Notes: generated by a model not told the origin, from the letters alone. Positions 32,181 through 41,645 are shown, counted from the first letter of the stretch. The stretch is DNA of 64,000 bases from Actinospineispora eucalypti (GCA_014208095.1 JACHMT010000001.1:682001-746000), one strand, 5' to 3'. Numbers and translations: made by a program.

Positions 32181-32714
32181 ATGGCACGGCCCGACAAGGT
32201 CGCCGCTGTCGAGGAGATCGCCGAGCGCTTTCGTGGTGCCAGCGCCTCGGTGATCACCGAATACCGCGGTCTGACCGTGACGCAGCTCGCCGAGCTGCGG
32301 CGGGCGTTGGGGGGCTCGGCAAGCTACCGCGTCGCGAAGAACACGCTGGTCAAGCGTGCGGCCGCCGACGCGGGTGTGCAGGGACTGGACGACCTGCTCG
32401 TCGGTCCCACCGCCATTGCCTTCGTCACCGGTGAGCCGGTCGACGCGGCGAAGGCGTTGCGCAACTTCGCCAAGGAGCACAAGGGCCTGGTGATCAAGGG
32501 CGGCGTGATGGACGGCCGCCCGCTGACCACCGACGAGGTCAACAAGCTCGCTGACCTGGAGTCCCGCGAGGTCCTGCTGGCCAAGCTGGCCGGCGCGATG
32601 AAGGGCAACCTGGCCAAGGCCGCCGGGCTGTTCAACGCTCCGGCATCCCAGGTCGCCCGGCTCGCCCAGGCGTTGGCGGACAAGCGTGCCGCCGAGGGCG
32701 GCTCCGCCGAGTAA
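32181..32714 (+). CDS. rplJ: 50S ribosomal protein L10
   Basis: A 177-residue L10. It shows '[32 protein letters not shown]', '[22 protein letters not shown]' and '[26 protein letters not shown]', with the long C-terminal helix that binds L7/L12 dimers. It anchors the stalk to 23S rRNA and, with L12, represses its own leader. A GAGGAGG Shine-Dalgarno fixes the ATG at 32181; the reading upstream is leader. rplL follows after 50 bp in the same operon. Confidence 0.97.
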   Translation: MARPDKVAAVEEIAERFRGASASVITEYRGLTVTQLAELRRALGGSASYRVAKNTLVKRAAADAGVQGLDDLLVGPTAIAFVTGEPVDAAKALRNFAKEHKGLVIKGGVMDGRPLTTDEVNKLADLESREVLLAKLAGAMKGNLAKAAGLFNAPASQVARLAQALADKRAAEGGSAE

Positions 32715-32764
32715 CCACCCCAGCCACGATCCAACCGATCCACCGCTAGAGAGGAACCGCCATC

Positions 32765-33154
32765 ATGGCGAAGCTGTCCACCGACGAGCTGCTCGACGCG
32801 TTCAAGGAGATGACGCTGCTCGAGCTGTCGGAGTTCGTGAAGAAGTTCGAGGACGTCTTCGAGGTCACTGCCGCCGCTCCGGTCGCGGTCGCCGCCGCCG
32901 GCCCCGCCGCCGGTGCCGCCGCCCCGGCCGAGGAGGAGAAGGACGAGTTCAACGTCGTCCTCGAGGCCGCCGGTGACAAGAAGATCCAGGTCATCAAGGT
33001 GGTGCGCGAGCTCGTTTCCGGCCTGGGCCTGAAGGAGGCCAAGGACCTGGTCGAGTCCGCCCCGAAGCCGATCCTGGAGAACGCGCCGAAGGAGGCCGCC
33101 GAGGCCGCCAAGGCGAAGCTCGAGGAGGCCGGCGCCAAGGTCAGCCTGTCCTGA
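32765..33154 (+). CDS. rplL: 50S ribosomal protein L7/L12
   Basis: A 129-residue L7/L12: N-terminal dimerisation domain ('[29 protein letters not shown]'), an Ala/Pro/Gly hinge (about 37-55), and the C-terminal factor-binding domain '[42 protein letters not shown]'. Four or six copies form the stalk that recruits EF-G and EF-Tu. GAGAGG Shine-Dalgarno upstream. A textbook terminator follows 15 bp after the stop, so the operon ends here rather than reading into rpoB. Confidence 0.97.
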   Translation: MAKLSTDELLDAFKEMTLLELSEFVKKFEDVFEVTAAAPVAVAAAGPAAGAAAPAEEEKDEFNVVLEAAGDKKIQVIKVVRELVSGLGLKEAKDLVESAPKPILENAPKEAAEAAKAKLEEAGAKVSLS

Positions 33155-33169
33155 CCCGCGCAGTCGCCT

Positions 33170-33205
33170 AAAGGGGCGGATCCGAGAAATCGGGTCCGCC
33201 CCTTT
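33170..33205 (+). terminator. Rho-independent terminator after rplL
   Basis: A 16-bp stem (33170-33185 with 33190-33205, one G-U pair) around a GAAA tetraloop, AAAGGGGCGGA.../...TCCGCCCCTTTT, with a 4-T end. Confidence 0.95.
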
Positions 33206-33266
33206 TGCGTGTCCGGTCCTGGGCGCCCGCATGTTGCGTCGGCTCCGGCGGGCGGGGCGCCGTACC

Positions 33267-33332
33267 CGAATCCCCGACTCACCGTGCACGAATCCCCGAC
33301 TCGCCGGGCACGAAACCCCGACTCGCCGGAGT
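33267..33332 (-). repeat. 22-bp tandem repeat array, three units, inverted orientation
   Basis: Units start at 33267, 33289 and 33311; each reads CGAA(T/A)CCCCGACTC(A/G)CCG plus four bases, the inverse complement of the array after rplA. It ends 8 bp before the stop of the TetR gene that points toward it. Confidence 0.85.
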
Positions 33333-33339
33333 TGGGAGG

Positions 33340-33957
33340 TTAGGTGGCGGATAGGACGTTTAGGGCGTATTCGGTGTAGCGGGTGGCTACGTCTTCCGGG
33401 GTCAGGGGGAGGTCCTGGCGGAACCAGGAGGCGACCGAGATGGCCATGGTGACGACCGCGCGGCTGGCGTCCAGGGGGTAACGCGTGCGGAACAGGCCGC
33501 GGGCCGAGCCGTCCAGCACGGCCTGGTCGACCAGGCGCTGCACCTCGGTGCGGGCGTGGGCGATGCGCCGGCGGCTGGGCTCCTCCAGGCTGCGCATCTC
33601 GGACAGCGCGATCAGGCCGAGCCCCTTGCGGTGGCAGTGGTAGAGCACCAGGGCGTGCACCAACAGCTCCAGCCGGCGGACCGGGTCCTGGCCGCCCTCC
33701 GCGTCGGCCGCGTCCAGCCGCCAGCGCAGGTCGGCCATCGCCGCGTCCAGCACGGCGACCAGCATGTTCTGCTTGCTCGGGTAGTGGTGGTAGAGGCCCG
33801 GCACGGAAAGGTTGGCCCGCTCGGCGATCTTCCGCATGGTGGTGCCGTGGTAACCGAAAGTGATGAACCGGTCCGCTGCTGCGTCCAGGACGGGATCAAA
33901 ATCTGGCATTGGGGAGAAATCTCGCCAGTTCGCCACCGTCCGTAATGCAGCGTTCAT
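33340..33957 (-). CDS. TetR/AcrR-family transcriptional regulator
   Basis: A 205-residue repressor. The N-terminal helix-turn-helix is 'AADRFITFGYHGTTMRKIAERANLSVPGLYHHYPSKQNML' (residues about 26-65), typical TetR. The ligand domain has 'LVLYHCHRKGLGLIALSEMRSLE' and resembles KstR2/FadR-like regulators of lipid catabolism, though this is only family-level similarity. Start at 33957 is supported by TAAGGT 6 nt upstream; a shorter start exists at 33909. It sits between rplL and a CoA-transferase/mce region, as does a TetR gene after rplL in M. tuberculosis, so it probably controls those lipid genes. Confidence 0.88.
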   Translation of the reverse strand: MNAALRTVANWRDFSPMPDFDPVLDAAADRFITFGYHGTTMRKIAERANLSVPGLYHHYPSKQNMLVAVLDAAMADLRWRLDAADAEGGQDPVRRLELLVHALVLYHCHRKGLGLIALSEMRSLEEPSRRRIAHARTEVQRLVDQAVLDGSARGLFRTRYPLDASRAVVTMAISVASWFRQDLPLTPEDVATRYTEYALNVLSAT

Positions 33958-33963
33958 GCGGCG

Positions 33964-33969
33964 ACCTTA
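33964..33969 (-). promoter_or_regulatory. Leaderless -10 box TAAGGT of the TetR gene
   Basis: TAAGGT ends exactly 6 nt before the ATG at 33957; the -35 is weak. Confidence 0.45.
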
Positions 33970-34044
33970 TGCCTGTCACCCGATCAGTGGGAGACCCGGT
34001 GCGGGGGAAGAGTGATCTGATCGCCGCGCGGTCGGTCCGCGGGG

Positions 34045-35151
34045 TCAGGTGACCGGGTCGATGCCCCAGCCGGCGAACACCGCGTCGGTGTCGCCGCCGG
34101 CGACCGGCGGGGTGGCCGGCGCCGCGGCGGGTGTGCGGGAGAACCGGGGAGCCGGTGCGGCCTGGCGCACCCCGTCCACCTCGATCAGCGTGTTCCGCGC
34201 GGCCAGGTGTGGGTGGGCGGGAGCCTCGGCGAAGGAGAGGACCGGGGTCACGCAGGCGTCCACGTCGGCGAACACCTTGGTCCAGTGCTCACGGGTCTGG
34301 GACGCGAACGCCGAAGTGAACAGTTCACGCAACCGGGGCCAGCCGGACCGGTCCATCTGCGCCGGCAGGTCCCCGCCGGACAGCCCCAACCCCTCGACCA
34401 GGAGCGCGTAGAACTGTGGCTCCAGCGAGCCGACGGCCATCCAGCCGCCGTCCGAGGTCTGGTAGGTGTCGTAGAACGGGCAGCCGCCGTCCAGCAGGTT
34501 GGACCGCCGGCCGTCCTTCCAGCCGTTCATGCCCAAGAACGACCACACCATCTGCACCAGCAGGCTGGCGCCGTCCACCATGGCGGCGTCCACCACCTGC
34601 CCCTGGCCCGAGGCGACCCGCTCCTGCAGCGCGGCCAGCACGCCGATGACCAGCAGCATGGACCCGCCGCCGAAGTCGCCGACCGCGTTCAGCGGCGGGA
34701 TCGGCTTCTCCGCGGTGCCGATGGCGTGCAGCGCGCCGGTGAGCGAGATGTAGTTGATGTCGTGCCCGGCCCGGGCCGCCATGGGGCCGTCCTGGCCCCA
34801 CCCGGTCATCCGGCCGTAGACCAGCCGGGGGTTGCGCGCGAGACAGTCCGAAGGGCCGACGCCCAGCCGCTCGGTCACCCCCGGGCGCAGCCCCTCGAGC
34901 AGCACGTCGGCCTTCTCGACCAGGCGCAGCACCGTCTCGACCCCGTCGGGAGCCTTGAGGTCGGCGGCCACCGAACGGCGGTTGCGGAGCAGATAGTCCT
35001 TCCCTCCGCCGCGCAGGTCCAGGCCCCGGCCGGCCGGCCGCTCCACCCGCACCACGTCCGCGCCGAGGTCGGCGAGGATCATCGCGGCGTGCGGCCCCGG
35101 GCCGATTCCGGCCAACTCCACGACCTTGACTCCGGCGAGCGGTCCAGCCAC
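34045..35151 (-). CDS. CaiB/BaiF CoA-transferase family, alpha-methylacyl-CoA racemase-like
   Basis: A 368-residue family III CoA-transferase-fold protein. The N-terminus '[35 protein letters not shown]' and the segment '[29 protein letters not shown]' are diagnostic of alpha-methylacyl-CoA racemase (Mcr), with its catalytic His in 'AGHD' (about 126) and 'GDFGGGSM' carrying the catalytic Asp (about 156). It would epimerise 2-methyl-branched acyl-CoAs, as needed for sterol side chains and phytanic-type acids. GTG start with a GGGAG Shine-Dalgarno. It is divergent from the mce operon, which imports lipids, and is followed by the TetR gene. Confidence 0.88.
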   Translation of the reverse strand: MAGPLAGVKVVELAGIGPGPHAAMILADLGADVVRVERPAGRGLDLRGGGKDYLLRNRRSVAADLKAPDGVETVLRLVEKADVLLEGLRPGVTERLGVGPSDCLARNPRLVYGRMTGWGQDGPMAARAGHDINYISLTGALHAIGTAEKPIPPLNAVGDFGGGSMLLVIGVLAALQERVASGQGQVVDAAMVDGASLLVQMVWSFLGMNGWKDGRRSNLLDGGCPFYDTYQTSDGGWMAVGSLEPQFYALLVEGLGLSGGDLPAQMDRSGWPRLRELFTSAFASQTREHWTKVFADVDACVTPVLSFAEAPAHPHLAARNTLIEVDGVRQAAPAPRFSRTPAAAPATPPVAGGDTDAVFAGWGIDPVT

Positions 35152-35414
35152 GGTGGCTCCCTTCAGGGTTCGGAGCCTTGAGCTTAACGGTTGTTCAGGA
35201 GGCCCGCTGGCCGCCGCCGTTCCGCTGGTTGGGCAACGTTCGGGGCACTCTTCCTACCGTCGCGTAACCCTTACACGCCCTTATCGTTGCGCCCACAGGG
35301 GACATCGTCCGGAAGAGAGAGGGATAGCTCGCCCTCTTCGGGCCGGCTCGTGTGACCCGTCGAGACGCCATCCGGCGGTTCGAATTCGACCGAAGCTGCA
35401 CGACTGGAGCCGCG

Positions 35415-36200
35415 GTGAGCACTCCGCTGATCGAGCGTTCGAGTTCGGTTCTGCGGCAGGTAGGAAAGATTTTCGCGCTCGGCCTCGACGTCGTGCGGAA
35501 CATCTTCCGCCGGCCATTCCAAGCGCGCGAGCTAATCGAACAGCTCTGGTTTATCGCCAGCGTCTCGATCCTGCCCGCCGCACTGGTCTCCCTCGCCTTC
35601 GGCGCGGTCATCTCGCTGCAGCTGGGTTCGTTGATCAAGCAGATCGGTGCGCAGTCGTTCACCGGCGCGGCCAGCGTGCTGGCCAACGTGCAGCAGGCCT
35701 CGCCGATCATCTGCGCGCTGCTGATCGCCGGCGCCGGCGGCACCGCGATCTGTGCCGACCTGGGCGCCCGCACCATCCGCGAGGAGATCGACGCGATGGA
35801 GGTGCTCGGCATCTCCCCGATCCACCGGCTGGTGGTGCCCAGGGTGCTGGCCGCGACCATCGTCGCGGTGCTGCTCAACGGCCTGATCACCATCGTCGGC
35901 GTGGCCGGCGGGTACTTCTACAACATCGTGCTGCAGGGCGGCACGCCCGGCGCCTACCTGGCCGGGTTCTCGCAGCTCGCGCAGCCGGCGGACCTGGTCA
36001 TCGGCGCAATCAAGGCGGTCTTCTTCGGCTTCACCGCCGGCGTGGTTGCCGCCTACCGGGGGCTCAACCCGGCGCCCGGCGCGAAGGGCGTCGGAGACGC
36101 GGTGAACCAGTCCGTGGTGATCAGCTTCGTGCTGGTCTACCTGATCAACGTGGTGCTCACCACGGTCTACCTGGCGATCGTGCCGATGAAGGGGAGCTGA
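35415..36200 (+). CDS. Mce-system permease YrbE/MlaE family, subunit A
   Basis: A 261-residue membrane protein with five to six TM segments, the first gene of the mce operon. MlaE-family features are 'VISLQLGSLIKQIGAQSF', 'ICALLIAGAGGTAICADLGARTIREEIDAMEVLGISPIHRLVVPRVLA' (the cytoplasmic coupling-helix region that contacts the ATPase) and 'GFTAGVVAAYRG'. It is one half of the inner-membrane channel of an ABC-like lipid importer. The GTG at 35415 has GGAG 6 nt upstream; an ATG at 35352 would add 21 residues without a Shine-Dalgarno. A 10-bp palindrome TCGAATTCGA lies at 35380-35389 in the short promoter region. Confidence 0.92.
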   Translation: MSTPLIERSSSVLRQVGKIFALGLDVVRNIFRRPFQARELIEQLWFIASVSILPAALVSLAFGAVISLQLGSLIKQIGAQSFTGAASVLANVQQASPIICALLIAGAGGTAICADLGARTIREEIDAMEVLGISPIHRLVVPRVLAATIVAVLLNGLITIVGVAGGYFYNIVLQGGTPGAYLAGFSQLAQPADLVIGAIKAVFFGFTAGVVAAYRGLNPAPGAKGVGDAVNQSVVISFVLVYLINVVLTTVYLAIVPMKGS

Positions 36201-36204
36201 GGCG

Positions 36205-37041
36205 ATGGCGCGCGGCTCAAACCTGGCAAAGCGGACGGTCGAGGGACCGCTCAAGGCGCTGGACCAGCTGGGCGACCAGGGCTGGTTCTACGTGCGGGCG
36301 GGCGGCTGGGCCGGCCGCACCATCACCAGGTACAAGAAGGAAGTCCTGCGCATCCTCACCGAGGTCACCTTCGGTGCGGGCGGGTTGGCGCTGGTCGGCG
36401 GCACGGTGATCATCGTCGCGCTGCTCACCTCGTTCACCGGCGCGGTGGTCGGCCTGCAGGTGTACGCCGGGCTGAACCAGATCGGCGCGGCCGCGTTCAC
36501 CGCGTTCATCGCCGCCTACTTCAACACCCGGGAAATCTCCCCGCTGGTGGCCGCGATCGGGCTGACCGCGACGGTGGGCGCCGGGTTCACCGCGCAGCTC
36601 GGCGCGATGCGCATCTCCGAGGAGATCGACGCGCTCGAGGTCATGGCGGTGCCCAGCCTGCCGTTCCTGGTGACCACCCGGTGCATCGCCGGCTTCATCG
36701 CCATCGTGCCGCTCTACGCGGCCGGCCTGCTCACCTCGTACCTGGCCTCGCGGCTGACCGTGACGATCTTCTACGGCCAGTCGCTGGGCACCTATGACCA
36801 CTACTTCGACCTGTTCCTGCCGCCCATCGACATCTTGTACTCGTTCTTCAAGGTGTTGATCATCGCGATCCTGATCATCCTCATCCACTGCTACTACGGC
36901 TACCGGGCGTCCGGCGGGCCGGCCGGCGTGGGTGTGGCGGTGGGCCGCTCGGTGCGCGCCTCACTGGTGATCATCTTTGTGCTGGACATCGCGGTCAGCC
37001 TGGCGCTGTGGGGCTCTACGACGACGGTGAAGATCTCGTAA
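36205..37041 (+). CDS. Mce-system permease YrbE/MlaE family, subunit B
   Basis: A 278-residue MlaE-family permease, the partner of the preceding YrbE. It shows 'TREISPLVAAIGLTATVGAGFTAQLGAMRISEEIDALEVMAVPSLPFLVTTRC', the 'EExDALEVM' coupling region shared with YrbE-A, and 'ILIILIHCYYGYRASGGPAGVGVAVGRSVR' near the C-terminus. It starts 4 nt after the previous stop, and its TAA shares a base with the mceA ATG (TAATG). YrbE-A/B heterodimers are thought to form the membrane channel of Mce transporters. No ATPase (MceG/Mkl) gene is present between rplL and rpoB. Confidence 0.92.
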   Translation: MARGSNLAKRTVEGPLKALDQLGDQGWFYVRAGGWAGRTITRYKKEVLRILTEVTFGAGGLALVGGTVIIVALLTSFTGAVVGLQVYAGLNQIGAAAFTAFIAAYFNTREISPLVAAIGLTATVGAGFTAQLGAMRISEEIDALEVMAVPSLPFLVTTRCIAGFIAIVPLYAAGLLTSYLASRLTVTIFYGQSLGTYDHYFDLFLPPIDILYSFFKVLIIAILIILIHCYYGYRASGGPAGVGVAVGRSVRASLVIIFVLDIAVSLALWGSTTTVKIS

Positions 37042-38234
37042 TGGCCGACCAACTCCCCGCGGCCGCCCGCCGGATCACCGGCCTGGTGATGGTGGCCATC
37101 GTGATCGCGCTGCTGGCGCTGTGCTACGCCGCCTATAGCAAGGTGTTCACCTCCGTGGTCCCGGTGACCATGCGGATCGCCCAGGTGGACAACTCCTTCG
37201 CCCCGCAGGCCGAGGTGCGCCTGCACGGCGTGGTGGTCGGCGAGGTCACCGACGTGACCAGCGACGGCAGCCAGGCCGAGGTCACGCTCGCGCTGCAGCC
37301 GGACAAGGTGGCGCACATCCCGGGCAACGTGAGCGCTCAGCTGCTGCCCAAGACGCTCTTCGGCGACCGGTACGTGGCCCTGAAGGTGCCGGACAACCCG
37401 ACGGCGCAGCGGATCCGGGCCGGCGACGTGATCCCCCAGGACCGCAGCTCCACCACGGTGCAGATCGACCGCATCTTCGACCGGCTGCTCCCGGTGCTGC
37501 TCGCGGTCAAGCCGATGGACCTGGCCAACACCCTGGGCGCGATCAACCAGGGTCTCTCCGGCCGGGGCGAGAAGCTGGGCCGCACGATCAGCCAGCTGCA
37601 CGCGTACCTGAAGGAGTTCAACCCGGCGCTGCCCGAGCTGACCGCCGACCTGCGCGCGCTGCCCCCGTTCACCGACACGTACAGCAAGGCGGCGCCGGAC
37701 CTGATCGAGGGGCTCACCGACGCCACCGTCACGACGAACACGCTGGTGGACAAGCGGGACGACTTCGCCGAGCTGTACGACCAGCTGACCGACACGGCCA
37801 ACGACCTGGACGACTTCCTGCGGGACAACAAGGACGACATCATCGACCTGGTCCGGGTTTTCCGGCCGACGGCCGAGCTGCTCGCCCGCTACTCGCCGGA
37901 GTACGTCTGCCTGTTCACCAGGCTGAGTGACGCGGTGCCGCTGGGCTTCCCGGCGTTCGGGTTCGACAAGGAACGCCCGGCGCTGCAGGCCACCACCGAG
38001 CTGGTGCTGCACCGGGGCAAGTACATCCCGCACCGGGACGAGCCGGAGTACACCGACAACCGGGGTCCGGCCTGCTACGACAACACACCCGACCTCGAGC
38101 AGTACCCGGGCGGGCCGTACCAGGACGGGTCGTTCCACCCGCCGGCCACCGCGACGGCCGCGCTGGGCAACCTGCTCACCGGTGGCCTGTTGAGCCCGGT
38201 GCTCGGCACCAACACTGAGAGGCGGGGTCGATGA
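37041..38234 (+). CDS. mceA: Mce family protein, MceA position
   Basis: A 397-residue cell-envelope protein. An N-terminal TM/signal anchor ('ITGLVMVAIVIALLALCYAAYSK') precedes an MCE (MlaD) domain at about 40-115 ('VTMRIAQVDNSFAPQAEVRLHGVVVGEV', 'LLPKTLFGDRYVALK'). Then follow long helical Mce-fold sequence with Asp/Leu-rich heptads (about 140-300) and a C-terminal region with 'YVCLF' and 'CYDN' cysteines. It is one of six non-identical subunits proposed to build the hexameric lipid-conducting needle. It is coupled to yrbE-B (TAATG) and to mceB (ATGA). Confidence 0.92.
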   Translation: MADQLPAAARRITGLVMVAIVIALLALCYAAYSKVFTSVVPVTMRIAQVDNSFAPQAEVRLHGVVVGEVTDVTSDGSQAEVTLALQPDKVAHIPGNVSAQLLPKTLFGDRYVALKVPDNPTAQRIRAGDVIPQDRSSTTVQIDRIFDRLLPVLLAVKPMDLANTLGAINQGLSGRGEKLGRTISQLHAYLKEFNPALPELTADLRALPPFTDTYSKAAPDLIEGLTDATVTTNTLVDKRDDFAELYDQLTDTANDLDDFLRDNKDDIIDLVRVFRPTAELLARYSPEYVCLFTRLSDAVPLGFPAFGFDKERPALQATTELVLHRGKYIPHRDEPEYTDNRGPACYDNTPDLEQYPGGPYQDGSFHPPATATAALGNLLTGGLLSPVLGTNTERRGR

Positions 38235-39328
38235 GCTTCCTGCGCGGTCTTGGCGGGCCGCTCACCAAGTTCCTCATCTTCGCCGTGGTCACCCTCATGT
38301 GCACCGCGGTGCTGGCCGGCACCATCGCCAACCGGGTGGGCGGGGACCAGACCACGTACTACGCGAAGTTCACCGACGCGACCGGCGTGAACAAGGGCGA
38401 CGAGGTCCGGGTCGCCGGCGTCCGGGTCGGCCAGGTGGACGAGATCACCGTGGCCGACAACAAGCTGGCTCAGCTGGAGTTCTCGGTGCGCAAGGACCTG
38501 GTGCTGCCCAGCACCACCCGGGCCACCATCAAGTTCCGCAACCTGGTCGGCCAGCGCTACATCGCCCTGGAGCAGGGGCCGGGCAAGCCCGGCGAGCGGC
38601 TGATGGCCGGGGCCACCCTGCCGGTGGAGCAGACCCGTCCCTCGGTGAACCTGACCCAGCTGTTCAACGGGTTCCGCCCGCTGCTGCAGGCGCTGTCCCC
38701 GCAGGACGTGAACCAGCTGTCCTTCGAGCTGGTCCGGGTGCTGCAGGGGGAGGGCGGCACGGTGCAGAGCCTGCTGTCCCACACCGCCTCGCTCACCTCG
38801 ACCATCGCGGACAAGGACCGGGTGATCGGGGAAGTGATCAACAACCTGAACCTGGTGCTGGACACGGTGAACGCGCGGGACGCCGAGTTCACCCAGCTGG
38901 TGATCACCGTGCGGGAGCTGGTGCAGGGGCTGTCCAAGGACCGCAACACCATCGGCGAGGCGGTCGAGTCGCTGGGCGACCTGACCGACGCCACCGCCGA
39001 CCTGCTGCACGACGCGCGGCCGCCGCTGAAGGACGACATCAAGCACCTGGGCGAGCTGGCCGAGAACCTGAACGACAACGAGAAGATCCTCAGCCACTTC
39101 CTCGCCACGCTGCCCAAGAAGCTGGACATTCTCATCCCGCTGGGCACGCACGGCGGCTGGTTCAACTTCTACCTGTGCGACCTGAGCGGGACGCTGACCC
39201 TGCCGGACGCGCTGCCGCCGCCGCTGGGGGGCCTGAGGGTGGAGCTACCGGTGATCAAGAACCCGGCTGAGCGGTGCATCGGCCGCAACCCGGATGCGCC
39301 CGAGCCGATCCGGTGGGGGAACAAATGA
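38231..39328 (+). CDS. mceB: Mce family protein, MceB position
   Basis: A 365-residue protein: N-terminal anchor ('LTKFLIFAVVTLMCTAVLAGTIA'), MCE domain at about 40-115 ('YYAKFTDATGVNKGDEVRVAGVRVGQVDEI', 'IKFRNLVGQRYIALEQ'), then a long alpha-helical needle segment (about 135-295) with regular 'LxxLxxxLxD' heptads, and a C-terminal 'FNFYLCDLSG' with a lone Cys and another in 'AERCIGRN'. This layout and length fit MceB. It overlaps its neighbours by 4 nt on each side. Confidence 0.92.
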   Translation: MSFLRGLGGPLTKFLIFAVVTLMCTAVLAGTIANRVGGDQTTYYAKFTDATGVNKGDEVRVAGVRVGQVDEITVADNKLAQLEFSVRKDLVLPSTTRATIKFRNLVGQRYIALEQGPGKPGERLMAGATLPVEQTRPSVNLTQLFNGFRPLLQALSPQDVNQLSFELVRVLQGEGGTVQSLLSHTASLTSTIADKDRVIGEVINNLNLVLDTVNARDAEFTQLVITVRELVQGLSKDRNTIGEAVESLGDLTDATADLLHDARPPLKDDIKHLGELAENLNDNEKILSHFLATLPKKLDILIPLGTHGGWFNFYLCDLSGTLTLPDALPPPLGGLRVELPVIKNPAERCIGRNPDAPEPIRWGNK

Positions 39329-40335
39329 CCCCGTTCAGTGAGCGCAACCCGATCGTCATCGGGTTGGTCAGCATGGTGGCCATCGCCGCCCTGCTGTTCG
39401 TCGCCTACCGGGTGGACGCGCTGCCGGTGATCGGTTCCGGCCCGGAGTACCAGGCCGAGTTCTCCGAGGCCGCCGGGCTGGCCACGAGCAACGAGGTGCG
39501 GGTGGCCGGCGTGAAGGTCGGCAAGGTCACCGGCGTGGAGCTGGCCGGCGACCACGTGCTGGTCACGTTCCGGGCCAAGGGCGTGCAGATCGGCGACGCG
39601 AGCACCGCGTCCATCCAGATCAAGACGCTGCTCGGCGACAAGTTCCTGTCCGTCGAACCGGCCGGGGACAAGGAGCTGAGCAAGCCCATCCCGCGCGAGC
39701 GGACCGTCGCCCCCTACGACGTGGTCCAGGCGTTCAACCAGCTGTCCGACACCGTCCGCGAGCTGGACACCAACCAGCTGGCCGGCAGCCTGCGCACGCT
39801 GTCCGAGACGTTCAAGGACACGCCGGACGAGGTGCGCACCTCGCTGGACGGGCTGAGCCGACTGTCGGTGACCATCGCCTCCCGGGACGCCCAGTTGGCG
39901 CACCTGCTGGACGGCACCAACCAGGCCACCCACCTGCTGGCCAACCGCAACGAGGACATCAACCGCATCCTGTCCGACGGCGCCAAGCTGCTGGACGAGC
40001 TGCACAACCGGGAGCGCGCGATCAAGCAGCTGCTGGACGGCACGCGCGACCTCTCCCGCGAACTGCGCGGCCTGATCAAGGACAACGAGAAGCAGATCGG
40101 CCCGACCCTGGACCGGCTGGACCGGCTCACCCGGACGCTGGAGAAACACCTGGACGAACTGACCGCCGGCATCCGCCGGGCCGGGCCGTTCGCCACGGTG
40201 TTCGGCAACGCGATCGGCAACGGCCACTGGTTCGACAACTACATCGACGGGCTGCTGAACCCGGACCTGCCCGCCGCGGCGCAGACCGGTCAGCTGCCGC
40301 TCGGGGTGCTGCCGAGGCTCGGGGGTGACAAGTGA
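39325..40335 (+). CDS. mceC: Mce family protein, MceC position
   Basis: A 336-residue protein: TM anchor ('NPIVIGLVSMVAIAALLFVAYRV'), MCE domain about 38-115 ('YQAEFSEAAGLATSNEVRVAGVKVGKVTGVEL', 'IQIKTLLGDKFLSVEPAG'), then helical needle sequence about 130-300 with Asn/Leu/Asp-rich heptads, and a C-terminus 'GNGHWFDNYIDGLLNPDLP' as in MceC. It overlaps mceB (ATGA) and mceD (GTGA), so the six genes are translated as one coupled series. Confidence 0.92.
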   Translation: MTPFSERNPIVIGLVSMVAIAALLFVAYRVDALPVIGSGPEYQAEFSEAAGLATSNEVRVAGVKVGKVTGVELAGDHVLVTFRAKGVQIGDASTASIQIKTLLGDKFLSVEPAGDKELSKPIPRERTVAPYDVVQAFNQLSDTVRELDTNQLAGSLRTLSETFKDTPDEVRTSLDGLSRLSVTIASRDAQLAHLLDGTNQATHLLANRNEDINRILSDGAKLLDELHNRERAIKQLLDGTRDLSRELRGLIKDNEKQIGPTLDRLDRLTRTLEKHLDELTAGIRRAGPFATVFGNAIGNGHWFDNYIDGLLNPDLPAAAQTGQLPLGVLPRLGGDK

Positions 40336-41645
40336 CCGCGCCGACGGGTAAGCCGACGGGCAAGCGCTGGCTGGGTCCGGTGGCCATCATCGCGGTGGTG
40401 GTCATGGCGGTGGTCGCCGGATGCGGCTACGGGCTGCCCGGGGGATCCGGCAACAAGTACTCGGCCATGGTGACCAGCATGGTCGGCGTCTACCCCGGAT
40501 CCGACGTGCGGGTGCTCGGCGTGCCGGTGGGCACGGTGGACAGCGTGGTGCCGGAGGGCAAGCTGGTCCGGGTGAACTTCCACGTCGACTCCGACGTGAA
40601 GGTGCCGGCCAACGCGATGGCGGCCATCGTGGCGCCCACCGTGGTCGCCGACCGCTACCTGCAGCTGTCCCCGCCGTACACCGGCGGACCGACCATGCAG
40701 GACGGTGAGGTGATCCCCAAGGAGCGCACCGCCGCCCCTGCCGAGTACGACGAGCTGCTGGCCAGCGCGCAGAAGCTGACCAAGGCGCTCGGCCCGCAGG
40801 GGGTGAACGACAACGGCGCGCTGTCCCAGGCGCTGAGCACCTTCGCCAAGAACCTGAACGGCAACGGCGAGAAGATCAACACCACCCTGGGCAACCTGTC
40901 CCAGGCCACCACCACGCTGTCCGCGTCGCGGGAGAACCTGGCCGGCACGATCCTGGGCCTGCAGTCGTTCACCACCAACCTGAAGGCCAACGACGGCCAG
41001 GTGCGCGAGTTCACCGAGCGGTTCGCCCAGGTCAACCACTTCCTGGCCGGCGAGAGGGAGAACCTCGCGGACACCATCAAGGAGCTCTCCGAGACCCTTG
41101 ACGACGTGGCCGAGTTCGTCCGGGACAACCGCAAGGGCATCCGGGTGAACGTGGACCGGCTGGGCAAGATCCTCGAGCGGGTGCACGACGAGAAGCAGTC
41201 CCTGAACCAGCTGCTGGACGTCGCGCCGATGGCGCTGAACCAGCTGGCCAACACCTACAACGCGTCCTCCGGCACCATCGACGCGCGGGCGAACACCGTG
41301 AAGATGCTGCTCTGCCAGCTGGCCGCCGCGCCGGTGGTCGGGGCGATCGTGGTGCTGATCCTCGGGCCGCTGCTGCCGCCGGGCACCTTCGAGAGCTGCT
41401 CCGGGGCGGTGGCGGGGCCGAACCTGATGCCTACCCAGGCGCTGTCCCAGCTGAAACTGCCGGCTGGCTTCAACCTACAGAGCCTGCTGAAGCCCGGCTC
41501 CGTACCCGCGCCCGGCGCTCCCGGAGCGGCCCCGCTGCCCGGCGCGGCCAAGCAGCAGGACGCCAAGCAAGAGAAAAAGGAAGAGTCCGAGGAGAAGCCC
41601 AAACCGGAAGGCCTGCTCGGCGGCCTGTTCGGGGGCGGACGATGA
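40332..41645 (+). CDS. mceD: Mce family protein, MceD position, possible lipoprotein
   Basis: A 437-residue protein. The N-terminal hydrophobic segment 'WLGPVAIIAVVVMAVVAGCGYG' ends in a lipobox-like 'VVAGC', so it may be lipidated, which is usual for MceE but less so for MceD. The MCE domain covers about 42-120 ('YSAMVTSMVGVYPGSDVRVLGVPVGTVDSV', 'VADRYLQLSPPYTGGPTMQDGEVIP'). It is followed by the helical needle and, near residues 315-345, an extra hydrophobic stretch 'LLCQLAAAPVVGAIVVLILGPLLP'. The tail is Lys/Glu/Pro-rich and ends in Gly. GTG start, 4-nt overlap with mceC. Confidence 0.9.
   Translation: MTAPTGKPTGKRWLGPVAIIAVVVMAVVAGCGYGLPGGSGNKYSAMVTSMVGVYPGSDVRVLGVPVGTVDSVVPEGKLVRVNFHVDSDVKVPANAMAAIVAPTVVADRYLQLSPPYTGGPTMQDGEVIPKERTAAPAEYDELLASAQKLTKALGPQGVNDNGALSQALSTFAKNLNGNGEKINTTLGNLSQATTTLSASRENLAGTILGLQSFTTNLKANDGQVREFTERFAQVNHFLAGERENLADTIKELSETLDDVAEFVRDNRKGIRVNVDRLGKILERVHDEKQSLNQLLDVAPMALNQLANTYNASSGTIDARANTVKMLLCQLAAAPVVGAIVVLILGPLLPPGTFESCSGAVAGPNLMPTQALSQLKLPAGFNLQSLLKPGSVPAPGAPGAAPLPGAAKQQDAKQEKKEESEEKPKPEGLLGGLFGGGR

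Noticed and set aside
31736..33332. CRISPR array
   Set aside because: Repeats are directly adjacent at 22 bp with no unique spacers of similar length, there are no cas genes, and the units drift. They are tandem repeats.
40332..41645. Frameshift or fusion in mceD, because of the extra hydrophobic segment near its C-terminus
   Set aside because: Reading frame, codon use and overlaps with both neighbours are intact, and MCE and needle regions are in the normal order.
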